Source: Streptomyces sp. MMG1121 | GTDB taxonomy: Bacteria > Actinomycetota > Actinomycetes > Streptomycetales > Streptomycetaceae | Assembly (NCBI RefSeq): GCF_001280015.1 | Contig: NZ_LGDV01000192.1 | Span: 1-64,000 of the forward strand | Direction of reading: 5' to 3' | Length of the DNA: 64,000 bases | Part shown: positions 55,369 through 63,122 of the stretch, piece after piece | Numbering within the stretch: the stretch's first letter is position 1 | Layout of the letters: each line of letters starts with the position of its first letter | Program-made: the position numbers and the translations under genes | Notes under the pieces: model-generated | Database searches by the model: none | What the model was told of the DNA's origin: nothing | Seen by the model: the letters and a program-made list of their open reading frames with translations, nothing else

Positions 55369-56556
55369 ATGACGAAGTCCGAGGAGGCCCGGGAACTGCT
55401 GCGCGAGTTCCCGGTCGTCGACGGCCACAACGACCTGCCGTGGGCGCTGCGCTCGCAGGTCCGCTACGACCTCGGTGCCCGCGACATCGCCGTACGCCAG
55501 GACGACCATCTGCACACCGACATCCCGCGGCTGCGCGCGGGCGGGGTCGGCGCGCAGTACTGGTCGGTGTACGTGCGCTCGGACCTGCCGGGCGCGGTGC
55601 CGGCGACCCTCGAACAGATCGACTGCGTACGGCAGTTGATCGCCCGCCACCCCGCCGACCTGCGGGCCGCGCTGACCGCCGCCGACATGGAGGCGGCGCG
55701 CGCCGAGGGCCGTATCGCCTCCCTGATGGGCGCGGAGGGCGGTCACTCGATCGACAACTCGCTGGGCACCCTGCGCGGTCTGTACGAGCTGGGCGTGCGC
55801 TACATGACGCTCACCCACAACGACAACAACGACTGGGCGGACTCGGCGACCGACGAGCCGAAGGCCGGCGGTCTGTCGGCGTTCGGCCGCGAGGTCGTGC
55901 GCGAGATGAACCGCCTCGGCATGCTGGTCGACCTCTCCCACGTGGCGGCCACGACGATGCGCGTCGCGCTGGACACCTCGTCGGCCCCGGTGATCTTCTC
56001 GCACTCCTCCGCGCGGGCCGTGTGCGACCACCCGCGCAACATCCCCGACGACGTCCTGGAGCGCCTGCCCGCCAACGGCGGGATGGCGATGGTGACGTTC
56101 GTGCCGAAGTTCGTGCTCCAGGCGGCTGTCGACTGGACGCTGGCGGCCGACGAGAACATGCGCGCCCACGGGCTGCACCACCTCGACACCAGCCCGAAGG
56201 CGATGGAGATCCACCACGCCTTCGAGGAGCGCAACCCGCGCCCGATCGCCACGGTGTCCACGGTGGCGGACCACCTGGACCACATGCGCGAGGTGGCCGG
56301 CATCGACCACCTGGGCATCGGCGGCGACTACGACGGCACCGCCTTTACCCCGGACGGCCTCAGCGATGTCTCCGGCTACCCGAACCTGCTCGCCGAGCTG
56401 CTGGAACGCGGCTGGTCCAAGGCCGATCTGGCGAAGCTGACCTGGAAGAACGCGGTGCGGGTGCTGGGCGCGGCGGAGGACGTGGCCCGCGCTCTTCAGG
56501 CGACCCGCGCCCCGTCCAACGCCACCATCGAGTCGCTGGACGGCGCCGACGCCTGA
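55369..56556 (+). CDS. Membrane dipeptidase-like Zn dipeptidase (M19, renal dipeptidase homologue)
   Basis: A 395-aa M19 metallodipeptidase of the amidohydrolase superfamily, which cleaves dipeptides, often with a C-terminal D-residue. All metal and catalytic positions are present: H20-x-D22 (DGHNDLPW), bridging E123 (GAEGGHS), H150 (LTHNDNND), H191 (DLSHVA), H212 (FSHSSAR), R223 and D320 (GGDYDG). The numbering agrees with what I recall for S. coelicolor Sco3058 (H150, R223, D320), supporting the ATG at 55369 rather than the GTG at 55360. GGGAAG is 8 nt upstream. The 3' end overlaps the convergent ene-reductase gene by 61 bp. Confidence 0.93.
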   Translation: MTKSEEARELLREFPVVDGHNDLPWALRSQVRYDLGARDIAVRQDDHLHTDIPRLRAGGVGAQYWSVYVRSDLPGAVPATLEQIDCVRQLIARHPADLRAALTAADMEAARAEGRIASLMGAEGGHSIDNSLGTLRGLYELGVRYMTLTHNDNNDWADSATDEPKAGGLSAFGREVVREMNRLGMLVDLSHVAATTMRVALDTSSAPVIFSHSSARAVCDHPRNIPDDVLERLPANGGMAMVTFVPKFVLQAAVDWTLAADENMRAHGLHHLDTSPKAMEIHHAFEERNPRPIATVSTVADHLDHMREVAGIDHLGIGGDYDGTAFTPDGLSDVSGYPNLLAELLERGWSKADLAKLTWKNAVRVLGAAEDVARALQATRAPSNATIESLDGADA

Positions 56557-57635
56557 CCCGCCAGGGCGGGGTAGTCGTTGTAGCCGTCCGTCCCGCCCAC
56601 GTACATGAAGTAGCGGTCCCGGACCGGGTTGAGGGGCGCGCCGAGGCGCAGCCGCTCGACCAGGTCCGGGTTGGCGAGGAAGGGCCGGCCGAGCGCGACC
56701 AGGTCGGCGCCGGCCGCCAGCATCCGGCGGGAGGCCCGGGCGACGGCCTCGGTGGTCAGGTCGGTCAGGTCCGGGTTGCCGATCAGGACGCCGGGCCAGT
56801 CGGCGCGGATCCGCCGGTACCAGTCGGCGGCCGGGTCGGAGCGCACCAGGTGCAGATAGGCGAGGTCCAGCCCCTTCAGACGGGCCAGCAGCGCGGCGTA
56901 GAGGCCGGCCGTGTCGTCCTCGCGGACGCCGTTGACGGTGGAGGCGGGGGAGATCCGGATCCCCACCCGGTCGGCGCCGATCGCGTCGGCCACCGCCTCG
57001 GTCACCTCCGCCGCGAACCGCACCCGCCGTGTGACGGTGCCGCCGTAGCCGTCCGTGCGGCGGTTGGTGTTGTCCGCGAGGAACTGGTGCAGCAGCATCC
57101 CGTTGGCCGAGTGCACCTCCACGCCCTCGAAGCCCGCCTCGACGGCCCGGCGCGCGGCGGCGGCGAAGTCGGCGACGGTGGCACGGATGTCGTCCGCCGT
57201 CATCTCCCTCGGCACGACCGCCTGCCGGTGCCCGCCCGGCGTGAAGATCGTCTCCGGCAGCGGGACCGGGGACGGCGCGACGGGCGTGAGCCCCGTGGTC
57301 GCCGGGTGACCGACCCGGCCGCCGTGCTGGAGCTGGAGGAACATCCGCCCGCCGGCCGCCCGCACCGCGTCCGTGACCTGCCGCCAGCCCTCCCGGTGCC
57401 GGTCGGTGTGGATCGCGGTGATGTTCGGGTACGTCTGCCCGACCGCGTTGGGCGTCGAGCCCTCGGCGATGATCAGCCCGGCCGTGGCCCGCTGGGCGTA
57501 GTGGGTGGCCATCAGACCGCCCGGGGTGCCGTCGGCCTCCGCGCGGTTGCGGGTGAGCGGCGCCATCACGAGATGGTTCGGGAGAGCCAGCCGGCCGAGC
57601 CGGGCGGGGGCCAGGAAATCCGTTGTCTGCGTCAT
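56496..57635 (-). CDS. Old yellow enzyme-family ene-reductase
   Basis: A 379-aa FMN-dependent NAD(P)H oxidoreductase of the OYE family that reduces activated C=C bonds of electrophiles. [26 protein letters not shown], the active-site pair in [14 protein letters not shown] (His-x-x-Asn), [13 protein letters not shown] and [16 protein letters not shown] are family marks. The ATG has no Shine-Dalgarno and sits 6 nt after TACGGT. Divergent from a MerR regulator over 53 bp whose palindrome lies inside this promoter's spacer, so induction by electrophiles through MerR is likely (inference). The C-terminal 20 codons overlap the dipeptidase gene on the other strand. Confidence 0.92.
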   Translation of the reverse strand: MTQTTDFLAPARLGRLALPNHLVMAPLTRNRAEADGTPGGLMATHYAQRATAGLIIAEGSTPNAVGQTYPNITAIHTDRHREGWRQVTDAVRAAGGRMFLQLQHGGRVGHPATTGLTPVAPSPVPLPETIFTPGGHRQAVVPREMTADDIRATVADFAAAARRAVEAGFEGVEVHSANGMLLHQFLADNTNRRTDGYGGTVTRRVRFAAEVTEAVADAIGADRVGIRISPASTVNGVREDDTAGLYAALLARLKGLDLAYLHLVRSDPAADWYRRIRADWPGVLIGNPDLTDLTTEAVARASRRMLAAGADLVALGRPFLANPDLVERLRLGAPLNPVRDRYFMYVGGTDGYNDYPALAGQASAPSSDSMVALDGARVA

Positions 57636-57641
57636 GGCCGT

Positions 57642-57673
57642 ACCGTAGAAGTTGACACTGATGTCAGATTCAA
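57642..57673 (-). promoter_or_regulatory. MerR-type promoter of the ene-reductase gene with operator in the spacer
   Basis: Read on the minus strand: TTGAAT (57673-57668), a 20-bp spacer, TACGGT (57647-57642). The spacer contains TGACA-TCAG-TGTCA (57666-57653), a 5-4-5 palindrome. An overlong spacer filled by a palindrome is the classic layout for MerR activators, which untwist it. The plus-strand reading of the same palindrome begins TTGACA and may serve the merR gene. Confidence 0.6.
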
Positions 57674-57688
57674 GCCCGGAGGCCCGGC

Positions 57689-58048
57689 ATGCGGATCGGT
57701 GAACTGGCGCGGCGCACCACCGTGAGCGAGCGCTCGCTGCGCTACTACGAGACCCAGGGGCTGCTCACCGCCGAGCGCACCCCCGGCGGCCACCGCGACT
57801 ACCCGGAGGCGGCCGTCGACCGGGTCGTGCGCATCCAGGAGCTGTACGCGGCGGGGCTGCACAGCGAGAAGATCCGGCAGCTGCTGCCCTGCATGCGCGA
57901 CCAGGACGGCGGACCCTCCGCCATCGCCACCCCGCGCCTGGTCCAGGACCTCACCGCCGAACGCGACCGCATCGACCGCATGATCGCCGACCTGGCGCGC
58001 TCCCGGGAGACGCTGGACGAGGTGATCCGCACGGCCCGCGACAGCTGA
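57689..58048 (+). CDS. MerR-family regulator
   Basis: A 119-aa MerR protein: N-terminal winged HTH (MRIGELARRTTVSERSLRYYETQGLLTAERTPGGHRDYPEAAVDRV), then a dimerisation helix (LTAERDRIDRMIADLARSRETLDEVI). It has no large effector domain. A single Cys (C68, in LLPCMRDQDGG) could be redox-sensitive. GGAGG 6 nt before the ATG. Divergent from the ene-reductase gene it probably controls. Confidence 0.92.
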   Translation: MRIGELARRTTVSERSLRYYETQGLLTAERTPGGHRDYPEAAVDRVVRIQELYAAGLHSEKIRQLLPCMRDQDGGPSAIATPRLVQDLTAERDRIDRMIADLARSRETLDEVIRTARDS

Positions 58049-58176
58049 CCGGAGTACCCCCGAACGCCCCACTCACCAGGAAGCCTTCCTTCCCTCCGTG
58101 CGACCGTGGCGGTACGCCACAGCCGCATCACGACGTAGCTCACGACCGACGTAGCCCACGACGTACGGAGCCCGCC

Positions 58177-59277
58177 ATGGCCGACCTCCAGCACGACACC
58201 CCCGCGACGACCGAGGTCGGCGCGGACGACGGCCTGCCGGACGACCCCTTCACCGAGGAGCCGCTCGGCGCGGCCCTGGAACAGGCCCACGCCCTGCTCG
58301 CCGCCCACCCGGTAGCCGACGGCTACAGCGGACTGCCCTGGGCCCTGCGCCACCTTCCCTGGTACGACCTGGAGCTGGGCGAGGCGACCGTCGACACCGA
58401 CATGCCCCGGATGCGCGAGGGCCACGTGGGCCTGCTGTTCTGGTCGCTGCACCTGCCCGAGGGCCCGGGCGGCCACCGCGCGACGGCGGCGACCCTGGAG
58501 CAGCTGGACCAGGTCCGCTCGGTGATCGACACACATCCGGACGGGCTGCGCCTGGCGCGCACCGCGGGGCAGATCATCGACGCCCGCAACTGCGGCCGGG
58601 TCGCCGTGGTGCCCGGACCCGCCCACGCCGGCGCGCTCGACGACTCCCTCGGCATCCTGCGCGTCCTGCACGCCCTCGGCCTGCGCGTCCTCACCCTCAC
58701 GGGCACGGCCTGGGCGGGCGAGCAGGGGCTGACCCGGTTCGGCGAGGAGGTGGTCCGCGAGATGAACCGGCTGGGCGTCCTCGCGGATGTCTCCGGTGCC
58801 TCCCGGGCCACCGTGGAACGCACGCTCGCCGTGTCCAAGACCCCGGTGCTGTGCACCCGCTCCGCCGCCCGCGAGCTGCGCCCGCACCCGGCCAACCTGC
58901 CCGACAAGCTGCTCTCGGCGCTGGGCGCGGCGAAGGGCGTGTGCATGGTGCCGCTGACCGCCGAGCAGACCGGGCCAACGGTCCGGGACGTCGCCGACCA
59001 CCTCGACCACGTCCGTGACGTGGCCGGCCCGGAGAGCGTCGGCCTGTCCGGCACCTACGACTCCGGCGCCGTCCACCCCCGCGACCTCGCCGACGCCTCC
59101 CGCTACCCCCACCTGATCGCCGAACTCCTGCGGCGCGGCTGGTCCGAGACCGAGCTGTCCCTGCTGACCTGGGGCAACGTCCAACGGGTGATGCGCAGCG
59201 CGGACTCCACGGCCCGGGTCGCCCAGCGCCGCCGGGAGGCCTCGAACGCGCGGATCGCGGAGCTGGACGCCCCGTAG
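58177..59277 (+). CDS. M19 dipeptidase paralogue without metal ligands (pseudoenzyme)
   Basis: A 366-aa protein homologous along its length to the dipeptidase at 55369 (VADGYSGLPWALRHLPWYDLELGEA; SRYPHLIAELLRRGWSETELSLLTWGNVQRVM). Every metal or catalytic residue differs: HxD to Y50-x-G52, bridging Glu to Pro, H150 to Gly, H191 to Gly, H212 to Arg, R223 to Ala, D320 to Thr. The reading frame is intact and codon bias normal, so it is a maintained protein rather than a decaying gene; a regulatory, binding or scaffold role is likely. CGGAG 6 nt before the ATG. Three CACGACGTAG-like repeats precede it (58129-58166). Confidence 0.85.
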   Translation: MADLQHDTPATTEVGADDGLPDDPFTEEPLGAALEQAHALLAAHPVADGYSGLPWALRHLPWYDLELGEATVDTDMPRMREGHVGLLFWSLHLPEGPGGHRATAATLEQLDQVRSVIDTHPDGLRLARTAGQIIDARNCGRVAVVPGPAHAGALDDSLGILRVLHALGLRVLTLTGTAWAGEQGLTRFGEEVVREMNRLGVLADVSGASRATVERTLAVSKTPVLCTRSAARELRPHPANLPDKLLSALGAAKGVCMVPLTAEQTGPTVRDVADHLDHVRDVAGPESVGLSGTYDSGAVHPRDLADASRYPHLIAELLRRGWSETELSLLTWGNVQRVMRSADSTARVAQRRREASNARIAELDAP

Positions 59278-59297
59278 GCCAGGGGCGACCGGTCAGG

Positions 59298-59690
59298 TCA
59301 CGGGTGATCGATCCGGCACAGACAGAACGGATGCCCGGCCGGATCGGCGTACACCTGAAAGTCCTTCTCCTCCCGGTCCGTCAGATCCAGCGGCCGCGCC
59401 CCCAGCGCGAGCACCCGCTCATGGGCCGCGTCGACCTCCGCCCAGGTGCGGCCCGCGTCGAGGTCGAGATGGAACTGCTGCCCGTTGCGGTCCGCGCGCG
59501 GCCACTGGGGCGGGGTGTACCCCTCGGCCCTCTGGAAGCCCAGCCGAGGGCCGCCGGGGACCTGGAGCACCACCCACTCGTCGTCCTCGGCCACCGGGGT
59601 GCCGCCGACGACCGCCGCGTAGAAGGCGGCCAGCGCGTGCGGGTCGGGACAGTCGAGCACGACATTGCGGAAACGGGCGACGGACGCCAT
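59298..59690 (-). CDS. VOC-superfamily (glyoxalase/bleomycin-resistance-like) protein
   Basis: A 130-aa VOC fold with two beta-alpha-beta-beta-beta modules: FRNVVLDCPDPHALAAFYAAVVGG ... WVVLQVPGGPRLGFQRAEGY and QQFHLDLDAGRTWAEVDAAHERVLALGARPLD ... FQVYADPAGHPFCLCRI. The common Glu/His ligand positions are only partly met (QFHLD; no clear first-strand His), so catalysis is uncertain. GGAGG precedes the ATG at 59690. Confidence 0.88.
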   Translation of the reverse strand: MASVARFRNVVLDCPDPHALAAFYAAVVGGTPVAEDDEWVVLQVPGGPRLGFQRAEGYTPPQWPRADRNGQQFHLDLDAGRTWAEVDAAHERVLALGARPLDLTDREEKDFQVYADPAGHPFCLCRIDHP

Positions 59691-59785
59691 GGGATCCTCC
59701 CTGGAATCTGGTACCGACCGGCAGACGAACACGGTAAATCACAGGGAGTTCACCGGCCGCGTATGTGGCCGGTGGTGCAGAATGC

Positions 59786-59836
59786 GGGCAGACGCCGGTT
59801 CGGCCGACTGAGCCTCGGCCGAACCGGCGTCTGCCC
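59786..59836 (-). terminator. Strong hairpin terminator after ugd
   Basis: Perfect 22-bp stem (GGGCAGACGCCGGTTCGGCCGA and its complement) with a 7-nt loop, 15 bp past the UDP-glucose dehydrogenase stop on the minus strand. Confidence 0.85.
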
Positions 59837-59851
59837 GTCCGCCCCCGCGGG

Positions 59852-61195
59852 CTAAGCGGTCGGCCGGCCCATCGCCCGGTACGTCCAGCCCGCCCGGCGC
59901 CACAGCTGGCCGTCGAGGGCGTTGCGTCCGTCCAGGATCAGCCGGGCCGGCGCGACCTCGCCGAGCGCCGCCGGGTCCAGCTCGCGGAACTCCCGCCACT
60001 CGGTGAGGTGCAGCACGGCATCCGCGCCCCGGACGGCCTCCAGCGCCGAGTCGGCGTAGCCGAGCGTCGGGAAGACCTTGCGGGCGTTGTCCATGCCCTT
60101 CGGGTCGTACACGGTGACCTGGCCGCCCTGGAGATGGATCTGGCCGGCCACGTTCAGCGCGGGCGAGTCGCGGACGTCGTCCGAGTCGGGCTTGAAGGTG
60201 GCGCCGAGCACCGCGATCCGCCTGCCGAGGAAGGAGCCGCCGCCGAGCGCCTCGCGGGTCATCTCGACCATCTGGCCGCGCCGGCGCATGTTGATGGAGT
60301 CGATCTCGCGCAGGAAGGTCAGCGCCTGGTCGGCGCCCAGCTCGCCCGCGCGGGCCATGAACGCCCTGATGTCCTTCGGCAGACATCCGCCGCCGAAGCC
60401 GATTCCGGCGCGCAGGAACTTCTTCCCGATCCGGTCGTCGTGACCGATGGCCTCCGCGAGCTTCACCACGTCGCCGCCGCCGGCCTCGCACACCTCGGCC
60501 ATCGCGTTGATGAAGGAGATCTTGGTCGCGAGGAAGGAGTTGGCGGCCGTCTTCACCAGCTCGGCGGTCGGGAAGTCGGTCACGACGAACGGCGTGCCCT
60601 CGCCCGCCGGGGCGGCGTACACCTCGCGCAGCAGCTTCTCGGCCCGCTCGCCGCGCACGCCCACCACGATCCGGTCCGGGTGCAGGGTGTCCTGCACGGC
60701 GAAGCCCTCACGCAGGAACTCCGGGTTCCAGGCCAGCTCCGCGTCGCCGCCGGCCGGGGCGTTCTCGGCCAGGTAACCGGCCAGCCGCTCGGCCGAGCCG
60801 ACGGGCACGGTCGACTTGCCGACGACCAGTGCCGGCCGGTGCAGATGCGGGGCGAGCGAGGCGATCGCGGAGTCGACGTACGACATGTCGCAGGCGTACT
60901 CGCCGTGCTTCTGCGGGGTGTTCACACACACGAAGTGCACATCCCCGAAAGCCCCGACCTCGGCCCAGTCCGTGGTGAACCGCAGCCGCCCGGTCGACCC
61001 CTCGAAGCCCGCGACATGCCTGCGCAGCAGCTCCTGAAGCCCCGGCTCGTACATCGGGGTCTCGCCGCGCTCCAGCATCGCGATCTTCTCGGGTACGACA
61101 TCGAGCCCGAGCACTTCGAAGCCGAGTTCGGCCATGGCGGCGGCGTGCGTGGCGCCCAGGTAGCCGGTGCCGATCACGGTGATCTTCAGGCTCAT
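59852..61195 (-). CDS. ugd: UDP-glucose 6-dehydrogenase
   Basis: A 447-aa NAD+-dependent enzyme oxidising UDP-glucose to UDP-glucuronate for envelope polysaccharides. N-terminal Rossmann motif VIGTGYLGATHAAAMAELG; CVNTPQKHGEYACDMSYVD; TAELVKTAANSFLATKISFINAMAE; active-site Cys in GFGGGCLPKD; C-terminal domain VLGATFKPDSDDVRDSPAL. A GDP-mannose dehydrogenase specificity cannot be excluded. GGAG lies 8 nt before the ATG. Terminated by the 22-bp hairpin; no other polysaccharide genes adjacent. Confidence 0.93.
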   Translation of the reverse strand: MSLKITVIGTGYLGATHAAAMAELGFEVLGLDVVPEKIAMLERGETPMYEPGLQELLRRHVAGFEGSTGRLRFTTDWAEVGAFGDVHFVCVNTPQKHGEYACDMSYVDSAIASLAPHLHRPALVVGKSTVPVGSAERLAGYLAENAPAGGDAELAWNPEFLREGFAVQDTLHPDRIVVGVRGERAEKLLREVYAAPAGEGTPFVVTDFPTAELVKTAANSFLATKISFINAMAEVCEAGGGDVVKLAEAIGHDDRIGKKFLRAGIGFGGGCLPKDIRAFMARAGELGADQALTFLREIDSINMRRRGQMVEMTREALGGGSFLGRRIAVLGATFKPDSDDVRDSPALNVAGQIHLQGGQVTVYDPKGMDNARKVFPTLGYADSALEAVRGADAVLHLTEWREFRELDPAALGEVAPARLILDGRNALDGQLWRRAGWTYRAMGRPTA

Positions 61196-61299
61196 GGATG
61201 TGCTCCAGATGGGGTACGTCGGTGATGCGGCCCCCGAGCATAGTCGGGCCGTTCGACGGGCAACTTTCCCGCTGTCGCCAAGCTCACGTAGGCGTCCTT

Positions 61300-61376
61300 C
61301 GGGCGGGCCTCTAAAATTTCAGTTACTTAACGGTAATTAGCGTCAGTATCACTGCGTCTTTGGAGCGTGAGAGACC
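61300..61376 (+). promoter_or_regulatory. AT-rich promoter region of the acyl-CoA dehydrogenase gene
   Basis: CTAAAATTTCAGTTACTTAA and CGGTAATTAG (61311-61340) form a striking A/T patch, with TTAC-TTAACG-GTAA as a short inverted repeat and CAGTAT (61344-61349) as a possible -10. A TetR-type fatty-acid regulator is plausible, but I do not recognise a named consensus. Confidence 0.35.
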
Positions 61377-62534
61377 GTGGCCGGATCGGCTGACTTCGAC
61401 CTGTACCGCCCGTCCGAGGAGCACGACATGCTCCGCGACGCCATCCGTTCCCTGGTCGAGGCGAAGATCGCGCCGTACGCCGCGGCGGTCGACGAGGAGG
61501 CCCGTTTCCCGCAGGAGGCGCTGGACGCCCTCGTGGCCAACGACCTGCACGCGGTGCACGTCCCCGAGGAGTACGGCGGCGCCGGCGCCGACGCGCTCGC
61601 CACCGTCATCGTGATCGAGGAGGTGGCCCGCGGCTGCGTCTCCTCCTCCCTGATCCCGGCGGTGAACAAGCTCGGCTCGCTCCCGGTGATCCTCTCCGGC
61701 GGCGAGGAGCTGAAGAAGAAGTACCTGACCCCGCTCGCCAAGGGCGACGCGATGTTCTCGTACTGCCTCTCCGAGCCGGAGGCCGGCTCGGACGCGGCCG
61801 GCATGAAGACCAAGGCGGTCCGCGACGGTGACCACTGGATCCTCAACGGCGTCAAGCGCTGGATCACCAACGCGGGCGTCAGCGAGTACTACACGGTCAT
61901 GGCCGTGACCGACCCGGAGAAGCGCTCGAAGGGCATCTCCGCCTTCGTCGTCGAGAAGTCGGACCCGGGCGTCTCCTTCGGCGCCCCGGAGAAGAAGCTC
62001 GGCATCAAGGGCTCCCCGACCCGCGAGGTCTACTTCGACAACGTCCGCATCCCCGCCGACCGCATGATCGGCGCGGAGGGCACCGGCTTCGCGACGGCGA
62101 TGGCGACCCTCGACCACACCCGCATCACCATCGCCGCCCAGGCGCTCGGTGTCGCCCAGGGCGCCTTCGACTACGCCAAGGGCTACGTCAAGGAGCGCAA
62201 GCAGTTCGGCAAGGCGATCGCCGACTTCCAGGGCATCCAGTTCATGCTCGCCGACATGTCCATGAAGATCTCGGCGGCCCGCGCCCTGACCTACCAGGCC
62301 GCCGCCGCCTCCGAGCGCGGCGACTCCGACCTCACCTACCTGGGCGCCGCCGCCAAGTGCTTCGCCTCGGACGTGGCGATGGAGGTCACCACGGACGCCG
62401 TCCAGCTGCTCGGCGGCTACGGCTACACCCGTGACTACCCGGTGGAGCGCATGATGCGCGACGCCAAGATCACGCAGATTTACGAGGGCACGAACCAAGT
62501 CCAGCGGATCGTGATGGCGAGGAACCTGCCGTAA
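61377..62534 (+). CDS. Acyl-CoA dehydrogenase
   Basis: A 385-aa FAD enzyme introducing the 2,3-double bond in acyl-CoA for beta-oxidation or branched-chain amino-acid catabolism. CLSEPEAGSDAAGMKTKA and WITNAGVSEYY are the flavin/substrate loops; RKQFGKAIADFQGIQFMLADM and the catalytic Glu in QIYEGTNQVQRIVMAR are the C-terminal signatures, and its position fits the short-/medium-chain group. GTG start with GTGAGAG close and GGAG 11 nt upstream. Monocistronic; chain-length preference unknown. Confidence 0.93.
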   Translation: MAGSADFDLYRPSEEHDMLRDAIRSLVEAKIAPYAAAVDEEARFPQEALDALVANDLHAVHVPEEYGGAGADALATVIVIEEVARGCVSSSLIPAVNKLGSLPVILSGGEELKKKYLTPLAKGDAMFSYCLSEPEAGSDAAGMKTKAVRDGDHWILNGVKRWITNAGVSEYYTVMAVTDPEKRSKGISAFVVEKSDPGVSFGAPEKKLGIKGSPTREVYFDNVRIPADRMIGAEGTGFATAMATLDHTRITIAAQALGVAQGAFDYAKGYVKERKQFGKAIADFQGIQFMLADMSMKISAARALTYQAAAASERGDSDLTYLGAAAKCFASDVAMEVTTDAVQLLGGYGYTRDYPVERMMRDAKITQIYEGTNQVQRIVMARNLP

Positions 62535-62558
62535 CGGAAGGGAGCCACGCGCTCCTCG

Positions 62559-62584
62559 AAAGGCGCCCTCCGGGGCGCCTTTCC
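62559..62584 (+). terminator. Terminator after the acyl-CoA dehydrogenase gene
   Basis: GAAAGGCGCCC-TCCG-GGGCGCCTTTC, perfect 11-bp stem with tetraloop, ending in TTTCCCTT; 25 bp after the stop. Confidence 0.85.
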
Positions 62585-62694
62585 CTTGTGCCCGCGCACC
62601 TGCCGACCGGTCGGTCACATGCGTAGCAGGTCGCGGGGACGTAGGACGGAAGCACACGGGGCCCGTCCCGGGTCCCCGCCTCCGAGGAGGAGCC

Positions 62695-63057
62695 ATGACC
62701 CAGCCCGGAACGATGACGCCCATGACCCGGCAGATGCAGGACTGCGTCGAGGCCTGCATGTCCGCGCACACCATGTGCGAGCAGACCATGAGTTCCTGCA
62801 TGCAGATGGGCGGCCAGGCCCAGATGCAGATCATGCGCGCGCTCATGGACTGCTCCGAGACGACCCGTATGTGCGCCGACATGATGATGCGCCGCTCGCC
62901 CATGGCGGCCGAGATGTGCGCGATGTGCGCCAAGGCGTGCGACATGTGTGCGGAGGCGTGTATGGCGATGCCGGACGATCCGCAGATGATGCGGTGCGCG
63001 GACGCGTGTCGCAGCTGCGCCCAGATGTGCCGGGCCATGGCGTCCGCCGGCATGTGA
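62695..63057 (+). CDS. Cys/Met-rich four-helix copper-binding protein (Csp/DUF326-like)
   Basis: A 120-aa cytosolic protein with 15 Cys and 27 Met residues. Cys occur in CxxxC and CxxC spacings along helices (17/21/28/35; 53/60; 75/78/82/85/89; 101/105/108/112), the pattern of the four-helix DUF326 bundle and copper-storage proteins, which line the bundle core with thiolates to hold many Cu(I) ions. No signal peptide, so it resembles the cytosolic Csp3 type. The Met-rich helix faces are more extreme than usual and may bind Cu(I) too. GGAGGAG directly before the ATG. No copper regulator or ATPase nearby. Confidence 0.87.
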   Translation: MTQPGTMTPMTRQMQDCVEACMSAHTMCEQTMSSCMQMGGQAQMQIMRALMDCSETTRMCADMMMRRSPMAAEMCAMCAKACDMCAEACMAMPDDPQMMRCADACRSCAQMCRAMASAGM

Positions 63058-63073
63058 GCCGGATCCCGAAACG

Positions 63074-63105
63074 GGCCGAGGGCACCCGCACGGGTGCCCT
63101 CGGCC
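63074..63105. terminator. Bidirectional terminator before the LCP gene end
   Basis: Perfect 15-bp stem GGCCGAGGGCACCCG / CGGGTGCCCTCGGCC with a 2-nt loop, between convergent genes, followed by TTCGTG on the plus strand. Confidence 0.85.
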
Positions 63106-63122
63106 TTCGTGCTGTGCGACCT

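Noticed and set aside
59821..59860. TTA triplet at the end of ugd
   Set aside because: The minus-strand reading is GCT-TAG, i.e. the last codon and the stop, not a leucine codon.
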